A DNA stretch of 15,742 bases from Phycisphaerales bacterium (GTDB lineage: Bacteria > Planctomycetota > Phycisphaerae > Phycisphaerales > UBA1924): contig JAESSR010000183.1 of assembly GCA_016764015.1 (NCBI GenBank), positions 1 through 15,742 on the forward strand. The letters run 5' to 3'. This document shows, in pieces, positions 6,863 through 14,420 of the stretch. The notes beneath the pieces are model-generated. The model was given only the letters and a program-made list of their open reading frames with translations, did not search any database and was not told the DNA's origin. The first letter of the stretch is position 1. The number at the start of each line of letters is the position of its first letter. A program made the position numbers and the translations under genes.

Positions 6863-8131
6863 TCACTCATGCCGTAGCGCCACAATCGGATCAAGGTTCG
6901 CCGCCCGCATCGCAGGGTACATCCCAAAGACTACGCCCACCCCGATACTAATCACCACTGACAACAGCACGCTCCACAGCGTCACGACCGTAGGCATATC
7001 CGCAAACATCGTGATCAACCACGGGATCAAAATCCCGATCCCGATCCCAATAAACCCGCCCGTCACCGAAAGCACAACAGTCTCAATCAAGAACTGCACA
7101 ATGATCTGCTTACGCCGTGCACCGATTGCCCGCCGAATCCCGATCTCGCGTGTCCGCTCGGTCACCGAAGCAAGCATGATGTTCATGATCCCGATCCCGC
7201 CGATCAACAGCGATATCCCCGCGATCGAACCGAGCACAATATTAAATGTCCGCTGGGTCGCCTCGGCCTGGCGCAACAACGCCAAAGGCACACTCATCTT
7301 GTAATCCTTCTTCGGATGGAACATCGAAAGCACCCGCTCGATCCCCGCAGCCGTCGACTCAACATTGTCGATCGAATCAACCTGCACGATCAACTGATGC
7401 AGCTCAACCATCTCCCGCGAGCGTGATCCACTGCTCCGTGTCGTCGTGATATCCCCAAACCGCTCGATCGCAACATTGAGCGGGATATACGCATCAATAT
7501 CTTCATCCGGTGTTTGCATCGCACCCGTATCAGTGCTCTCCGATTTGATCACCCCAATTACATCGAAAATCCCTTGATTGATCCGCACCTGCGCCCCGCG
7601 CGTACTCCGCCCAGCGAGCAGCTTGCGTGCACCGTGCTCCGTCAGCACGACAACATTCGAGGTCGATTCCATATCACGATCGAGCATCACCCGCCCGACA
7701 AGCACCTCTCGCTTGACAAGCTCAAACCAATTCGGGGTCGTGCCCACAAGCCGAAGCTCAAGCGTCCGACTGCCAACGCGCCCAGACCCACGAATCAACT
7801 TCGCCGGCACCGTCCGTTCGACCGTATCAAAGCTCTCTGAAATCCGCTCCACATCATCATAAAGCAACCCATAGATATTCATCCGCACCTGCATCGAGCC
7901 CCGCGCCGCCTGATCTGACGACTTCTGCGAAGTAATAATAATATTGTCCGCCCCCAATCGTAAAATCTGATCCAGCGCTTCCTTGCTCGCCCCCTCGCCA
8001 ACCGCCAGCATCGCAATCACCGCGCCAACACCAAACACCATCCCCAGCATTGTCAAAATAGATCGCATCTTGTGCAACATCAGGGATTTGATCCCGAGCC
8101 GAACATTGCGCACAAACCGTGAGTTCTTCAT
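6863..8131 (-). CDS. MacB/FtsX-type ABC transporter permease
   Basis: This 422-residue inner-membrane protein has the MacB layout without the ATPase: a first membrane helix near 25-45 (ILTMLGMVFGVGAVIAML), a periplasmic domain of roughly 250 residues, and three C-terminal helices near 297-321, 345-370 and 385-405. The FtsX-family coupling sequence SVTERTREIGIRRAIGARR (322-340), which contacts the ATPase, is intact. The ending DPIVALRHE is typical of MacB-type permeases. It is the last gene of the efflux operon; its ATG overlaps the ATPase stop as ATGA, with a G-rich stretch about 7 nt upstream that could serve as ribosome binding site. Such permeases drive export by mechanotransmission through an adaptor and outer-membrane channel. 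Substrate is unknown (macrolide, peptide, lipid and siderophore exporters all share this form). Confidence 0.93.
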   Translation of the reverse strand: MKNSRFVRNVRLGIKSLMLHKMRSILTMLGMVFGVGAVIAMLAVGEGASKEALDQILRLGADNIIITSQKSSDQAARGSMQVRMNIYGLLYDDVERISESFDTVERTVPAKLIRGSGRVGSRTLELRLVGTTPNWFELVKREVLVGRVMLDRDMESTSNVVVLTEHGARKLLAGRSTRGAQVRINQGIFDVIGVIKSESTDTGAMQTPDEDIDAYIPLNVAIERFGDITTTRSSGSRSREMVELHQLIVQVDSIDNVESTAAGIERVLSMFHPKKDYKMSVPLALLRQAEATQRTFNIVLGSIAGISLLIGGIGIMNIMLASVTERTREIGIRRAIGARRKQIIVQFLIETVVLSVTGGFIGIGIGILIPWLITMFADMPTVVTLWSVLLSVVISIGVGVVFGMYPAMRAANLDPIVALRHE

Positions 8132-8886
8132 ACCAAAGCCCCCCGAGAGGTCTGTTGATGATTTTCCACAATCGAAGCAATCTTCCCATCTCGCATCGTC
8201 ATCTGATACTGCGCATACGCCGCGATTTCAGGCTCATGGGTCACCATCATTATCGTCTTGCCCTGCTCGTGAAGCTCAGTGAGTAGTTGCATAATCGATT
8301 CGCCGGTCGCCGAATCCAGGTTCCCCGTAGGCTCATCCGCCAGCAAAACCGAAGGCTCATTGCTCAACGCCCGCGCAATCGCAACACGCTGCTGCTGCCC
8401 ACCAGAAAGTTCAGTCGGGCGATGCCCAAGCCGATCGGTCAGCCCAACCCGTTCAGCAATCGCCTTCGCCCGCTTGGCCATCACATGCGCATCAATTCCC
8501 TGATAAAACAAAGGCAGCTCAATATTCTCCTGCACCGTCAGCTGCGGGATCAGATTAAAACTCTGAAACACAAACCCAAGGTGCTTGAGCCGAATGTCCG
8601 AAAGCTCATCATCACTCGTGCTGGCAATGTCCTGCCCCTCAAGCAAATAAGTCCCCCGTGTGGGTCGATCAAGACACCCAAGGAGATTGAGCATCGTGCT
8701 CTTGCCCGACCCACTCGCCCCAGAGATCGCCCAAAAGCTCCCCTTCTCAATCTTAAGATCAACCCCCGCAAGCGCATGCACATCCTGGCTGCCCATGCGA
8801 TAGGTCTTCCACACACCGCTCAGCTCAATGACATGCTCAATGTCAGGCGGCGATCCTTCTGTTTGCTTTGAACCCGGGTCTTCCAT
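8128..8886 (-). CDS. LolD/MacB-like ABC transporter ATPase
   Basis: A 252-residue ATP-binding subunit with all expected motifs: Walker [10 protein letters not shown] (56-64), Q-loop FQSFNLIP (107-114), signature LSGGQQQR (160-167), Walker [13 protein letters not shown] (180-191) and switch histidine in MVTHEP (His217). The '[20 protein letters not shown]' type sequence places it in the LolD/MacB/FtsE group that works with FtsX-fold permeases. The ATG at 8884-8886 overlaps the adaptor stop by one base (TGATG). A TTG one codon earlier is possible but less likely. The 3' end overlaps the permease start. ATPase and permease being separate genes is the arrangement of YknYZ-type systems rather than one-piece E. 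coli MacB. Confidence 0.95.
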   Translation of the reverse strand: MEDPGSKQTEGSPPDIEHVIELSGVWKTYRMGSQDVHALAGVDLKIEKGSFWAISGASGSGKSTMLNLLGCLDRPTRGTYLLEGQDIASTSDDELSDIRLKHLGFVFQSFNLIPQLTVQENIELPLFYQGIDAHVMAKRAKAIAERVGLTDRLGHRPTELSGGQQQRVAIARALSNEPSVLLADEPTGNLDSATGESIMQLLTELHEQGKTIMMVTHEPEIAAYAQYQMTMRDGKIASIVENHQQTSRGALV

Positions 8887-10463
8887 CAAGGCTTCATCCC
8901 CGGGCGCGTTCGCCCACTGGGTTTGCTCCCGTTGCTGCGAGCAGCAGGTGAACTTTGTGCAGCCTCAACTTTGTCTTGAGTCCGCCGAGATTTCATACCC
9001 GCTGGCTGGTCGCCAAGTGGGGGAGTTAAGAGAACCTGCTCGCCCGCTTCAAGCCCAGAAACAATATGAATCATCGTATTGTTGTCCAGCCCAGTCACCA
9101 CAGGACGAGCCTCAGACTCATTGCCATTGACGACATACACAACCGTCTGCCCGCCCCGCCCAACAACCGCCTGGATCGGCACCGACACCGCATCAAGGTA
9201 CTGCTCAACCATCACCGTCGCCTTGCAGCTCATCCCCGTCCGCAAATCAGGATGCACGCCATCAATCATAATCTGCGTGTCATACACCTTCAAATCAGGA
9301 TTCAGAAACACCGAAGTCGCATCGGGCAACGGCGCAATCTTGGTCACCTTCCCAGTAAAACTCGATTCAGGCAACGCATTGATTACGATCTGCACATCCT
9401 GCCCAATCTGCACCTTGCCCAGCGCCGATTCATGCACTCGAATAACCACCATCATCGAATCAGCCGTAGGCAGATGAATCAACTCCTGCCGCTCACGAAC
9501 CTCCTGCCCCTCATCCAAAGGCTGCGTATCCCCGCGCCAGCTAAACTCAGAACTCGTCGCATACACAACCATCCCGTCAGCCGGTGCATACATCTTGGTC
9601 TTCGATATCTGATCCTCAATCTTCGTCAATCGTGATTTCTGGCGTTTGAGCTCCGCATCGCGCGCGCCCAACCGTGCATTCGCTTGCGCGATATCACTCG
9701 ATGATTCACGATTCACCCGTTTGAGGGAGAGCTCCTTCTGAACAATGTCAGAATCCAACTCGATCAGCCGACGCGTATGGGTAAACTCCGTGAGTACATT
9801 GAGGCTCTCTCTCGCCAGTGCCACCTGCAGCTGGGCCCGCTTGAGCGCCGTCTCATCACCGAGATACTCGGTCTCTGAAATGTACTTCTCAGCGAACAGC
9901 TTTTTCGACCAATCAAACTCATCGGTCGCCCGCCGAAAATCCTCTTCCGCCAGTGTCACATCTGTATTCGCCTGCATCAAAGACTTCGGCCAATCACCTT
10001 CATTGTATTTCGTCTTATCGCCGATCGCAAACTGATTATCAAGCTCCGCCTTGGCGATGTTGCTCTGCGCCTGAATCTTGACAACCTCAAGGTTTTCCCG
10101 CGCAGAGATATAATCTGCTTCCTTATTCTCAACCTGAATCTGTTGATCGATCAGCCGATCTTCAAGCCCGCTTGAATCAAGCTCGATCAAAAGATCACCC
10201 TCTTTGACCACCACGCCCTCATCAATCACATAAATAATCGATGTCCGCCCTTCAACCTGGCTCTTGACCACAAACTGATCGCGTGATTTGATCGTCCCCG
10301 TCTCGGTAATGTTAATAGATAACACCCCGCGTTCAACAGTATAAATAGCCCCGCCGCCAAGCGAGCCCGAGCCTTTGCTGTTCGACATCGCCAGCGCGGT
10401 CAACCCGCCACCAACGACGACCACCATTACCACCAGAATTATCAGATTCTTCGTACGACTCAT
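8886..10463 (-). CDS. MacA/HlyD-like periplasmic adaptor protein
   Basis: A 525-residue membrane fusion protein. An N-terminal hydrophobic anchor (7-26) has a short basic start. A first lipoyl-like half lies near 62-100 (VVKSQVEGRTSIIYVIDEG), then a long helical hairpin rich in charged heptads (about 100-290), the second lipoyl half (MYAPADGMVVY, 291-301), a beta-barrel domain (about 338-405) and a membrane-proximal domain (VSVPIQAVV, 426-434). Residues after 485 are a polar, probably disordered tail ending GRTRPGMKP. It is longer than E. coli MacA (371 residues), mainly through the hairpin region and tail. The start has AAGGA 7 nt upstream and overlaps the upstream tolC-like stop as ATGA. 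It should link the permease to the outer-membrane channel encoded just upstream. Confidence 0.92.
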   Translation of the reverse strand: MSRTKNLIILVVMVVVVGGGLTALAMSNSKGSGSLGGGAIYTVERGVLSINITETGTIKSRDQFVVKSQVEGRTSIIYVIDEGVVVKEGDLLIELDSSGLEDRLIDQQIQVENKEADYISARENLEVVKIQAQSNIAKAELDNQFAIGDKTKYNEGDWPKSLMQANTDVTLAEEDFRRATDEFDWSKKLFAEKYISETEYLGDETALKRAQLQVALARESLNVLTEFTHTRRLIELDSDIVQKELSLKRVNRESSSDIAQANARLGARDAELKRQKSRLTKIEDQISKTKMYAPADGMVVYATSSEFSWRGDTQPLDEGQEVRERQELIHLPTADSMMVVIRVHESALGKVQIGQDVQIVINALPESSFTGKVTKIAPLPDATSVFLNPDLKVYDTQIMIDGVHPDLRTGMSCKATVMVEQYLDAVSVPIQAVVGRGGQTVVYVVNGNESEARPVVTGLDNNTMIHIVSGLEAGEQVLLTPPLGDQPAGMKSRRTQDKVEAAQSSPAARSNGSKPSGRTRPGMKP

Positions 10464-12418
10464 AACTCATTCCTTCCGCCGTCAATCACCTCAACGGGGC
10501 GCTGCGATTCAATCATTTTTTTCGTTGCCTCAAGATCATACGAACTCGGATCAAACTCAACCCAAAGCCCATCGCTACTCACCTCAAGCACCCCAAGGTC
10601 ACGCTGGAGATCAAGCTCACCAATCCGGTAGTTCACAACCGCATTGGTCAACGCATCCTGCGCCGAGTTGAGCGCATTCTGTGCTTCGAGCAAATCTCGA
10701 ATCTCAACACGCCCGGCCTGCAAGAACAAGTTCGTTGAATCAACCCGGCGCTGGGCAACCCGCACCGACTCTGCCTGAATCTTGATCGACTCACGCGCCT
10801 CGAGCAAATCCCGAAGCACACTCCGCACATCAAACTTCACCGCATCCTCAACATTCTGTAGCTGGCGAACAGTCTGCTCATAATTAATCAACGCATTGCG
10901 ATAGCTATTGCGTTCACGCGTCCGCTCAAATGGCAAATCAATCCCGAGCAACAACGAGTAAAACCCGCGATCAGTCCGGAGCTGCCCATTATCACTCCCC
11001 GCACTGCCAAGCGATCGGCTCTCACCAATCGAGGCCGACCCCAACAGCGTCACATCCGCCCGCAGATTGTCCGCAGCAATCGCCACGCCCCGCTGAGCAT
11101 CAACAATCTCGCCCACAGCCACCCGTAGATCCAATCGATTCATCAACGCAATCAATATCGCATCCGCCTGAGACATCTCCATCGGCCCAGCATCATCCAT
11201 CGAAGGCGCGTCAAGCACCACCGGCGCATCCGCAGACGGAATTGTCTCCTCACCGTCCGACTCCCGAGGCTCCAAATACCGTGCATACCGCTCAGAATCA
11301 AGCAACACATCAAACTCGCCCGCATCAAGCTCAATCATCGCATCCACAGGCAACCCAAGCGTGATCTTGAACCGATCCAGCGTGGTCTCCGAGGCCTGCA
11401 GCGCACTAATCCAAGAGTTGCGAGCCCGCAACTCATCCTGCACCGACTGATCCAACTGAATCTCAGGCAACCGACCCGCATCGGCCAACCTTCTCGCCGT
11501 CCGCGTCGATGTCACGACCCGCTCATAGTTGTCCACCGCATTCTGCACCCGATCAAGCTGCTGCAACACCGTCAGGTAATCACTGGCAATCTGCACCGCA
11601 AAGGTCCGTTTGAACCGCTCAAAGGTATAAATCGAATACACAACATCACGCTGCGCCTGCGTCAAAGGCTCAGTCACCACGAACTTGCCAGAGCCACGCA
11701 GTAGTGGAATCGACAAACTCGTATCAAACGAAATCCCAGTCGATCCCTCCCGTGAGCCATTGAGTAGCTTGGCCAAATCCACCGCCAACAACCCAAGAAA
11801 CTGCGACCCATTCTTAAACTGCTTCGACACCCGCAACGAATCCTGATTCACAATTCCCGTCGTTTCGGTGCTCGATCCCAAGTTCGTACTCGCCGTCGAG
11901 TTGAGAATCCCCGTCCAGATATTGCGAAAATCGTTCCGCTCAAGATCCAGCCGCAACGCGGTCTGAAACACCGCTTCCTTCTGAGACTGATACGCTCGGC
12001 TGTTGCTTGAAGCAACCTGCAACGCATCAAGCAGCGACAACTTAGGGATATCCGCGTCCACCACATCGGTAATCGCGTCCGCACCCCGCCGATCCATAAA
12101 GTACCCATCGTCAGGCCATTGCTCAATGAGCGTATCATCACCAGACCCAGCACTCGCCCCAACACGCATAGGCAAGTGCTGATCGAGCATCAATCGGCGA
12201 CGCAGCGAATCCTCCGCAGGCTCAATCGTGAACCCATCCTCACTCCGCCCCATCGCAGACCGCCAAGACTCATCAAGAATCGCGCCCGCAACATCATCCG
12301 CCTCACCACGATACGACTCCGGCGAGCGACACCCACCAACAGCCATGACCAATGCTAAAGCACCGCAGCCTACGATCAATCCACGCTCAGCTTTGTTTCG
12401 ACAACCCAACCACACCAT
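10460..12418 (-). CDS. TolC-family outer-membrane efflux lipoprotein
   Basis: The frame is open upstream to an ATG at 12475, but the ATG at 12416-12418 is preferred. It gives a compact lipoprotein signal with basic residues (RNKAER) before the hydrophobic run LIVGCGALALVMAVGG and a lipobox cysteine at residue 30. The longer form would put 32 extra residues ahead of the hydrophobic core. The 652-residue product has two repeated outer-membrane-efflux halves of helical hairpins, e.g. TFAVQIASDYLTVLQQLDRV and, near the end, QAGRVEIRDLLEAQNALNSA, the latter being the classical TolC-family motif. Two segments (SLSIPLLRGSG and LLGIDLPFERTRERNS) are typical barrel-strand/turn regions. It is the first gene of the efflux operon. 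No Shine-Dalgarno sequence is clear; GATACT lies 6 nt before the chosen ATG. Product location: outer membrane and periplasmic channel. Confidence 0.88.
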   Translation of the reverse strand: MVWLGCRNKAERGLIVGCGALALVMAVGGCRSPESYRGEADDVAGAILDESWRSAMGRSEDGFTIEPAEDSLRRRLMLDQHLPMRVGASAGSGDDTLIEQWPDDGYFMDRRGADAITDVVDADIPKLSLLDALQVASSNSRAYQSQKEAVFQTALRLDLERNDFRNIWTGILNSTASTNLGSSTETTGIVNQDSLRVSKQFKNGSQFLGLLAVDLAKLLNGSREGSTGISFDTSLSIPLLRGSGKFVVTEPLTQAQRDVVYSIYTFERFKRTFAVQIASDYLTVLQQLDRVQNAVDNYERVVTSTRTARRLADAGRLPEIQLDQSVQDELRARNSWISALQASETTLDRFKITLGLPVDAMIELDAGEFDVLLDSERYARYLEPRESDGEETIPSADAPVVLDAPSMDDAGPMEMSQADAILIALMNRLDLRVAVGEIVDAQRGVAIAADNLRADVTLLGSASIGESRSLGSAGSDNGQLRTDRGFYSLLLGIDLPFERTRERNSYRNALINYEQTVRQLQNVEDAVKFDVRSVLRDLLEARESIKIQAESVRVAQRRVDSTNLFLQAGRVEIRDLLEAQNALNSAQDALTNAVVNYRIGELDLQRDLGVLEVSSDGLWVEFDPSSYDLEATKKMIESQRPVEVIDGGRNEL

Positions 12419-12424
12419 AATCCC

Positions 12425-12430
12425 AGTATC
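12425..12430 (-). promoter_or_regulatory. Possible -10 box before the efflux operon
   Basis: GATACT on the minus strand (four of six to TATAAT, with the key second A and last T) ends 6 nt before the chosen ATG of the TolC-like gene. No good -35 hexamer is seen at 16-18 nt. If used, the mRNA would be leaderless, as suggested for two other genes here. Weak evidence. Confidence 0.25.
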
Positions 12431-12499
12431 CCATTCAGATAACCACACAGATTGCAGCAAACGCACATCAAACATCCGCCAGAGAGGGAAAGACCCCTC

Positions 12500-12526
12500 A
12501 AAAAATCAGAAGCCGGGATTCCCGGC
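12500..12526 (-). terminator. Probable intrinsic terminator after nnrD
   Basis: On the minus strand GCCGGG and CCCGGC (12512-12526, three-base loop; the arms extend to seven bases if the loop closes) form a hairpin, followed by TTCTGATTTTTT. The T-run starts 6 nt past the stem, so it is imperfect. It lies 68 nt after the nnrD stop and before the efflux operon, consistent with separating the two transcripts. Confidence 0.5.
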
Positions 12527-12593
12527 CAATATCCTACATCCCCAATGCCCAAGGGTTGCAAATCTTACAAAGAATCCAGTCCTTATTCCCACT

Positions 12594-13538
12594 CTATTCC
12601 CTCAGCGATTCGATTGCCCCAACGAGATCATCCGCCAACTCGCTCGCAATCATCCCGCCGCTCCCATGATGAGACTTCGCCCATTCTTCCCCTGCGATCG
12701 CATGGGCCTCGACCCCAATGGCACACGCCATAAAAAGATCAACTGCCCCTTCCGTCTTGGTCTGGGCAATTAACGATCCAATCACCCCGCCCAGCACATC
12801 CCCGGTCCCCCCAACGCCCATCGCCGGATGCCCGCGTTGGCATATCCAGACCCGTTGCCCATCAGAAACAACCGTCCCCTTCCCCTTGAGCACCACCACA
12901 CACCCGATCCGCCGGGCAAGCCCAACGCATGATCTGATCCGCTGATCTTCATCCCCCGCAGGTTCACCATCAATCGACAACGCATCCATCAGCCGACGCG
13001 CCTCCCCCGGGTGAGGCGTCAACACCATCGTCGCCTGCACATCACGCGTGAAATCACGCATCCCAGCCAGCGCATTGAGCCCATCAGCATCCACAACCAC
13101 AACAGTTTCTTCCTGCCCAATCAGCCGAACCACAATCTGCTCAACCTCATGCCCCTTGCCCATGCCCGCCCCAACCACAATCACATCATTCGTCCGCACA
13201 AGCTCATCAATCACCACCGCAGCACTCGATGCAACAATCGCCCGATCGCTATCAACCTCCAACCCATTCCCCGTCGCAAACGGCGCAAGTGTCAGCACCG
13301 CTTCAACAATCGGCGCAGGCACAGCCACCTTGACCAACCCACACCCCGCCCGAATCGCACCCATCGCCGCCAATGCCGGCGCACCAAGCATGGTCGCCGC
13401 GAACGCATCACCCAAGTGCATCCCCGCAGCCCCGCCAACAATCGCGACCGACCCAAAGGTGCCCTTGTGCCCATCAACCGCCCGCTTGGGCAACTTGACC
13501 AATGTCTCTATCCGTTGTGCATCCATGAAATCATCCAT
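12594..13538 (-). CDS. nnrD: ADP-dependent NAD(P)H-hydrate dehydratase
   Basis: A 314-residue ribokinase-fold enzyme of the YjeF C-terminal family that repairs hydrated NADH and NADPH (S-NAD(P)HX) using ADP or ATP in the cytoplasm. Family motifs are all visible: FGSVAIVGGAAGMHLGDAF (28-46), AIRAGCGLVKVAVP (61-74), VVDADGLNAL (148-157), TPHPGEARRLM (174-184), VLKGKGTVV (216-224) and the nucleotide/catalytic loop MGVGGTGDVLGG (240-251) with Asp247. The companion epimerase domain (NnrE, YjeF N-terminal), fused to it in many bacteria, is absent here and not elsewhere in the window. Start is taken at 13538; an ATG four codons later is equally possible and neither has a Shine-Dalgarno sequence. It is divergent from tatD across 46 nt and is followed by a probable terminator. 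Confidence 0.93.
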   Translation of the reverse strand: MDDFMDAQRIETLVKLPKRAVDGHKGTFGSVAIVGGAAGMHLGDAFAATMLGAPALAAMGAIRAGCGLVKVAVPAPIVEAVLTLAPFATGNGLEVDSDRAIVASSAAVVIDELVRTNDVIVVGAGMGKGHEVEQIVVRLIGQEETVVVVDADGLNALAGMRDFTRDVQATMVLTPHPGEARRLMDALSIDGEPAGDEDQRIRSCVGLARRIGCVVVLKGKGTVVSDGQRVWICQRGHPAMGVGGTGDVLGGVIGSLIAQTKTEGAVDLFMACAIGVEAHAIAGEEWAKSHHGSGGMIASELADDLVGAIESLRE

Positions 13539-13547
13539 AGTTGATTA

Positions 13548-13566
13548 TTGTGCACCAAGGGCACAA
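13548..13566. promoter_or_regulatory. Inverted repeat between nnrD and tatD
   Basis: TTGTGC (13548-13553) and GCACAA (13561-13566) are perfect inverted arms around a 7-nt centre, in the 46-nt gap between two divergent genes. It could be an operator serving both. The left arm could also be a -35 for tatD, with 19 nt to TATCAT. Either reading is inference. Confidence 0.3.
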
Positions 13567-13572
13567 CTTCCC

Positions 13573-13578
13573 TATCAT
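13573..13578 (+). promoter_or_regulatory. -10 box directly before tatD
   Basis: TATCAT (five of six to TATAAT) is followed by six C residues and then the ATG at 13585. No Shine-Dalgarno sequence exists in this C-run, so the position suggests a leaderless tatD transcript. Confidence 0.45.
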
Positions 13579-13584
13579 CCCCCC

Positions 13585-14412
13585 ATGATCGACACCCACG
13601 CCCACCTGACCTTCCCCGACTACGCCGGGCGCATCGACCAAATCCTCGATCACGCTACCCAAGCCGGGGTCACAGGGGTCATCACCATCGCCACAACCAC
13701 CGTCGATTCCCACGATGCCCTCCGCGTCGCCAAAGAATACGACAATGTCTGGTGCACCGCAGGCGTCCATCCTTTATACGCGGACAAAGAGCCTCACGAT
13801 TGGAACGCGATTCGTGAGATCGCCAAGCACGAAAAGTGCGTCGCCTGGGGCGAACTCGGGCTCGACAACAAACATTCCCGCCCCGTCCGATCAATCCAAG
13901 ATCCCGTCCTCGCTACCCATCTGGCCTTCATTGAATCCTGCAAAGCCAACGATAACATCGATCTCCCTATCGTCATCCACTGCCGAGAAGCCTTCGACGA
14001 CCTGCTTCCAATCCTGCGTGAGACCACCCTCGATCCATCCCGCTTTGTCTTCCACTGTTTTACCGGCAACCCCGACGAAGCCAAGGCAATCCTCGACTTC
14101 GGAGCGATGATCTCATTTACTGGAGTCGTCACCTACAAAAACGCCAAAGAGGTCGCAGCCGCTGCCAAGCTCGTCCCCGATGATCGCATCATGGTCGAAA
14201 CAGATTCCCCCTTCCTCGCACCCGATCCCAAACGAGGCACCCGCCCGTGCCTCCCCGGATACGCCCGCTACACCGCACAGTTCCTCGCGGCTCTGCGCAA
14301 CACACCCTTCGAAAAGTTCCACGATCAGATCGACACCAACACCGAATCATTCTTTGGCATCAAAGTTCCCAAACCATCGCCTGAAATCATCGCGAATCCT
14401 TGTACTTGCTAA
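13585..14412 (+). CDS. tatD: TatD-family metal-dependent deoxyribonuclease
   Basis: A 275-residue TIM-barrel metallohydrolase. The metal site expected for TatD/YcfH proteins is complete: IDTHAHLTF (2-10, His5 and His7), WGELGLD (88-94, Glu90), VIHCREAFDDLL (130-141, His132), FHCFTG (156-161, His157) and VETDSPFLAPDPKRG (204-218, Asp207). TGVHP-like AGVHPLY (59-65) is also present. The loop after KRG reads TRPCLPGYARYTAQFL where many homologues have a NEP...V sequence. Members degrade DNA 3' ends and are linked to repair and DNA turnover. The frame is open far upstream only because it runs antisense to nnrD; the ATG at 13585 begins exactly where the family begins. lgt follows, starting 8 nt after this stop. 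Confidence 0.94.
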   Translation: MIDTHAHLTFPDYAGRIDQILDHATQAGVTGVITIATTTVDSHDALRVAKEYDNVWCTAGVHPLYADKEPHDWNAIREIAKHEKCVAWGELGLDNKHSRPVRSIQDPVLATHLAFIESCKANDNIDLPIVIHCREAFDDLLPILRETTLDPSRFVFHCFTGNPDEAKAILDFGAMISFTGVVTYKNAKEVAAAAKLVPDDRIMVETDSPFLAPDPKRGTRPCLPGYARYTAQFLAALRNTPFEKFHDQIDTNTESFFGIKVPKPSPEIIANPCTC

Positions 14413-14420
14413 GAGAGCAC

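Noticed and set aside
9066..9635. Plus-strand 189-codon frame antisense to the adaptor gene
   Set aside because: No start context or domain; composition is typical of an antisense shadow.
12419..12475. Earlier ATG for the TolC-like gene at 12475
   Set aside because: It would bury the lipoprotein signal behind 19 more residues and has no better ribosome binding site; it cannot be fully excluded.
13048..13584. Upstream extension of the tatD frame
   Set aside because: It is antisense to nnrD and the TatD fold begins precisely at MIDTHAH (13585).
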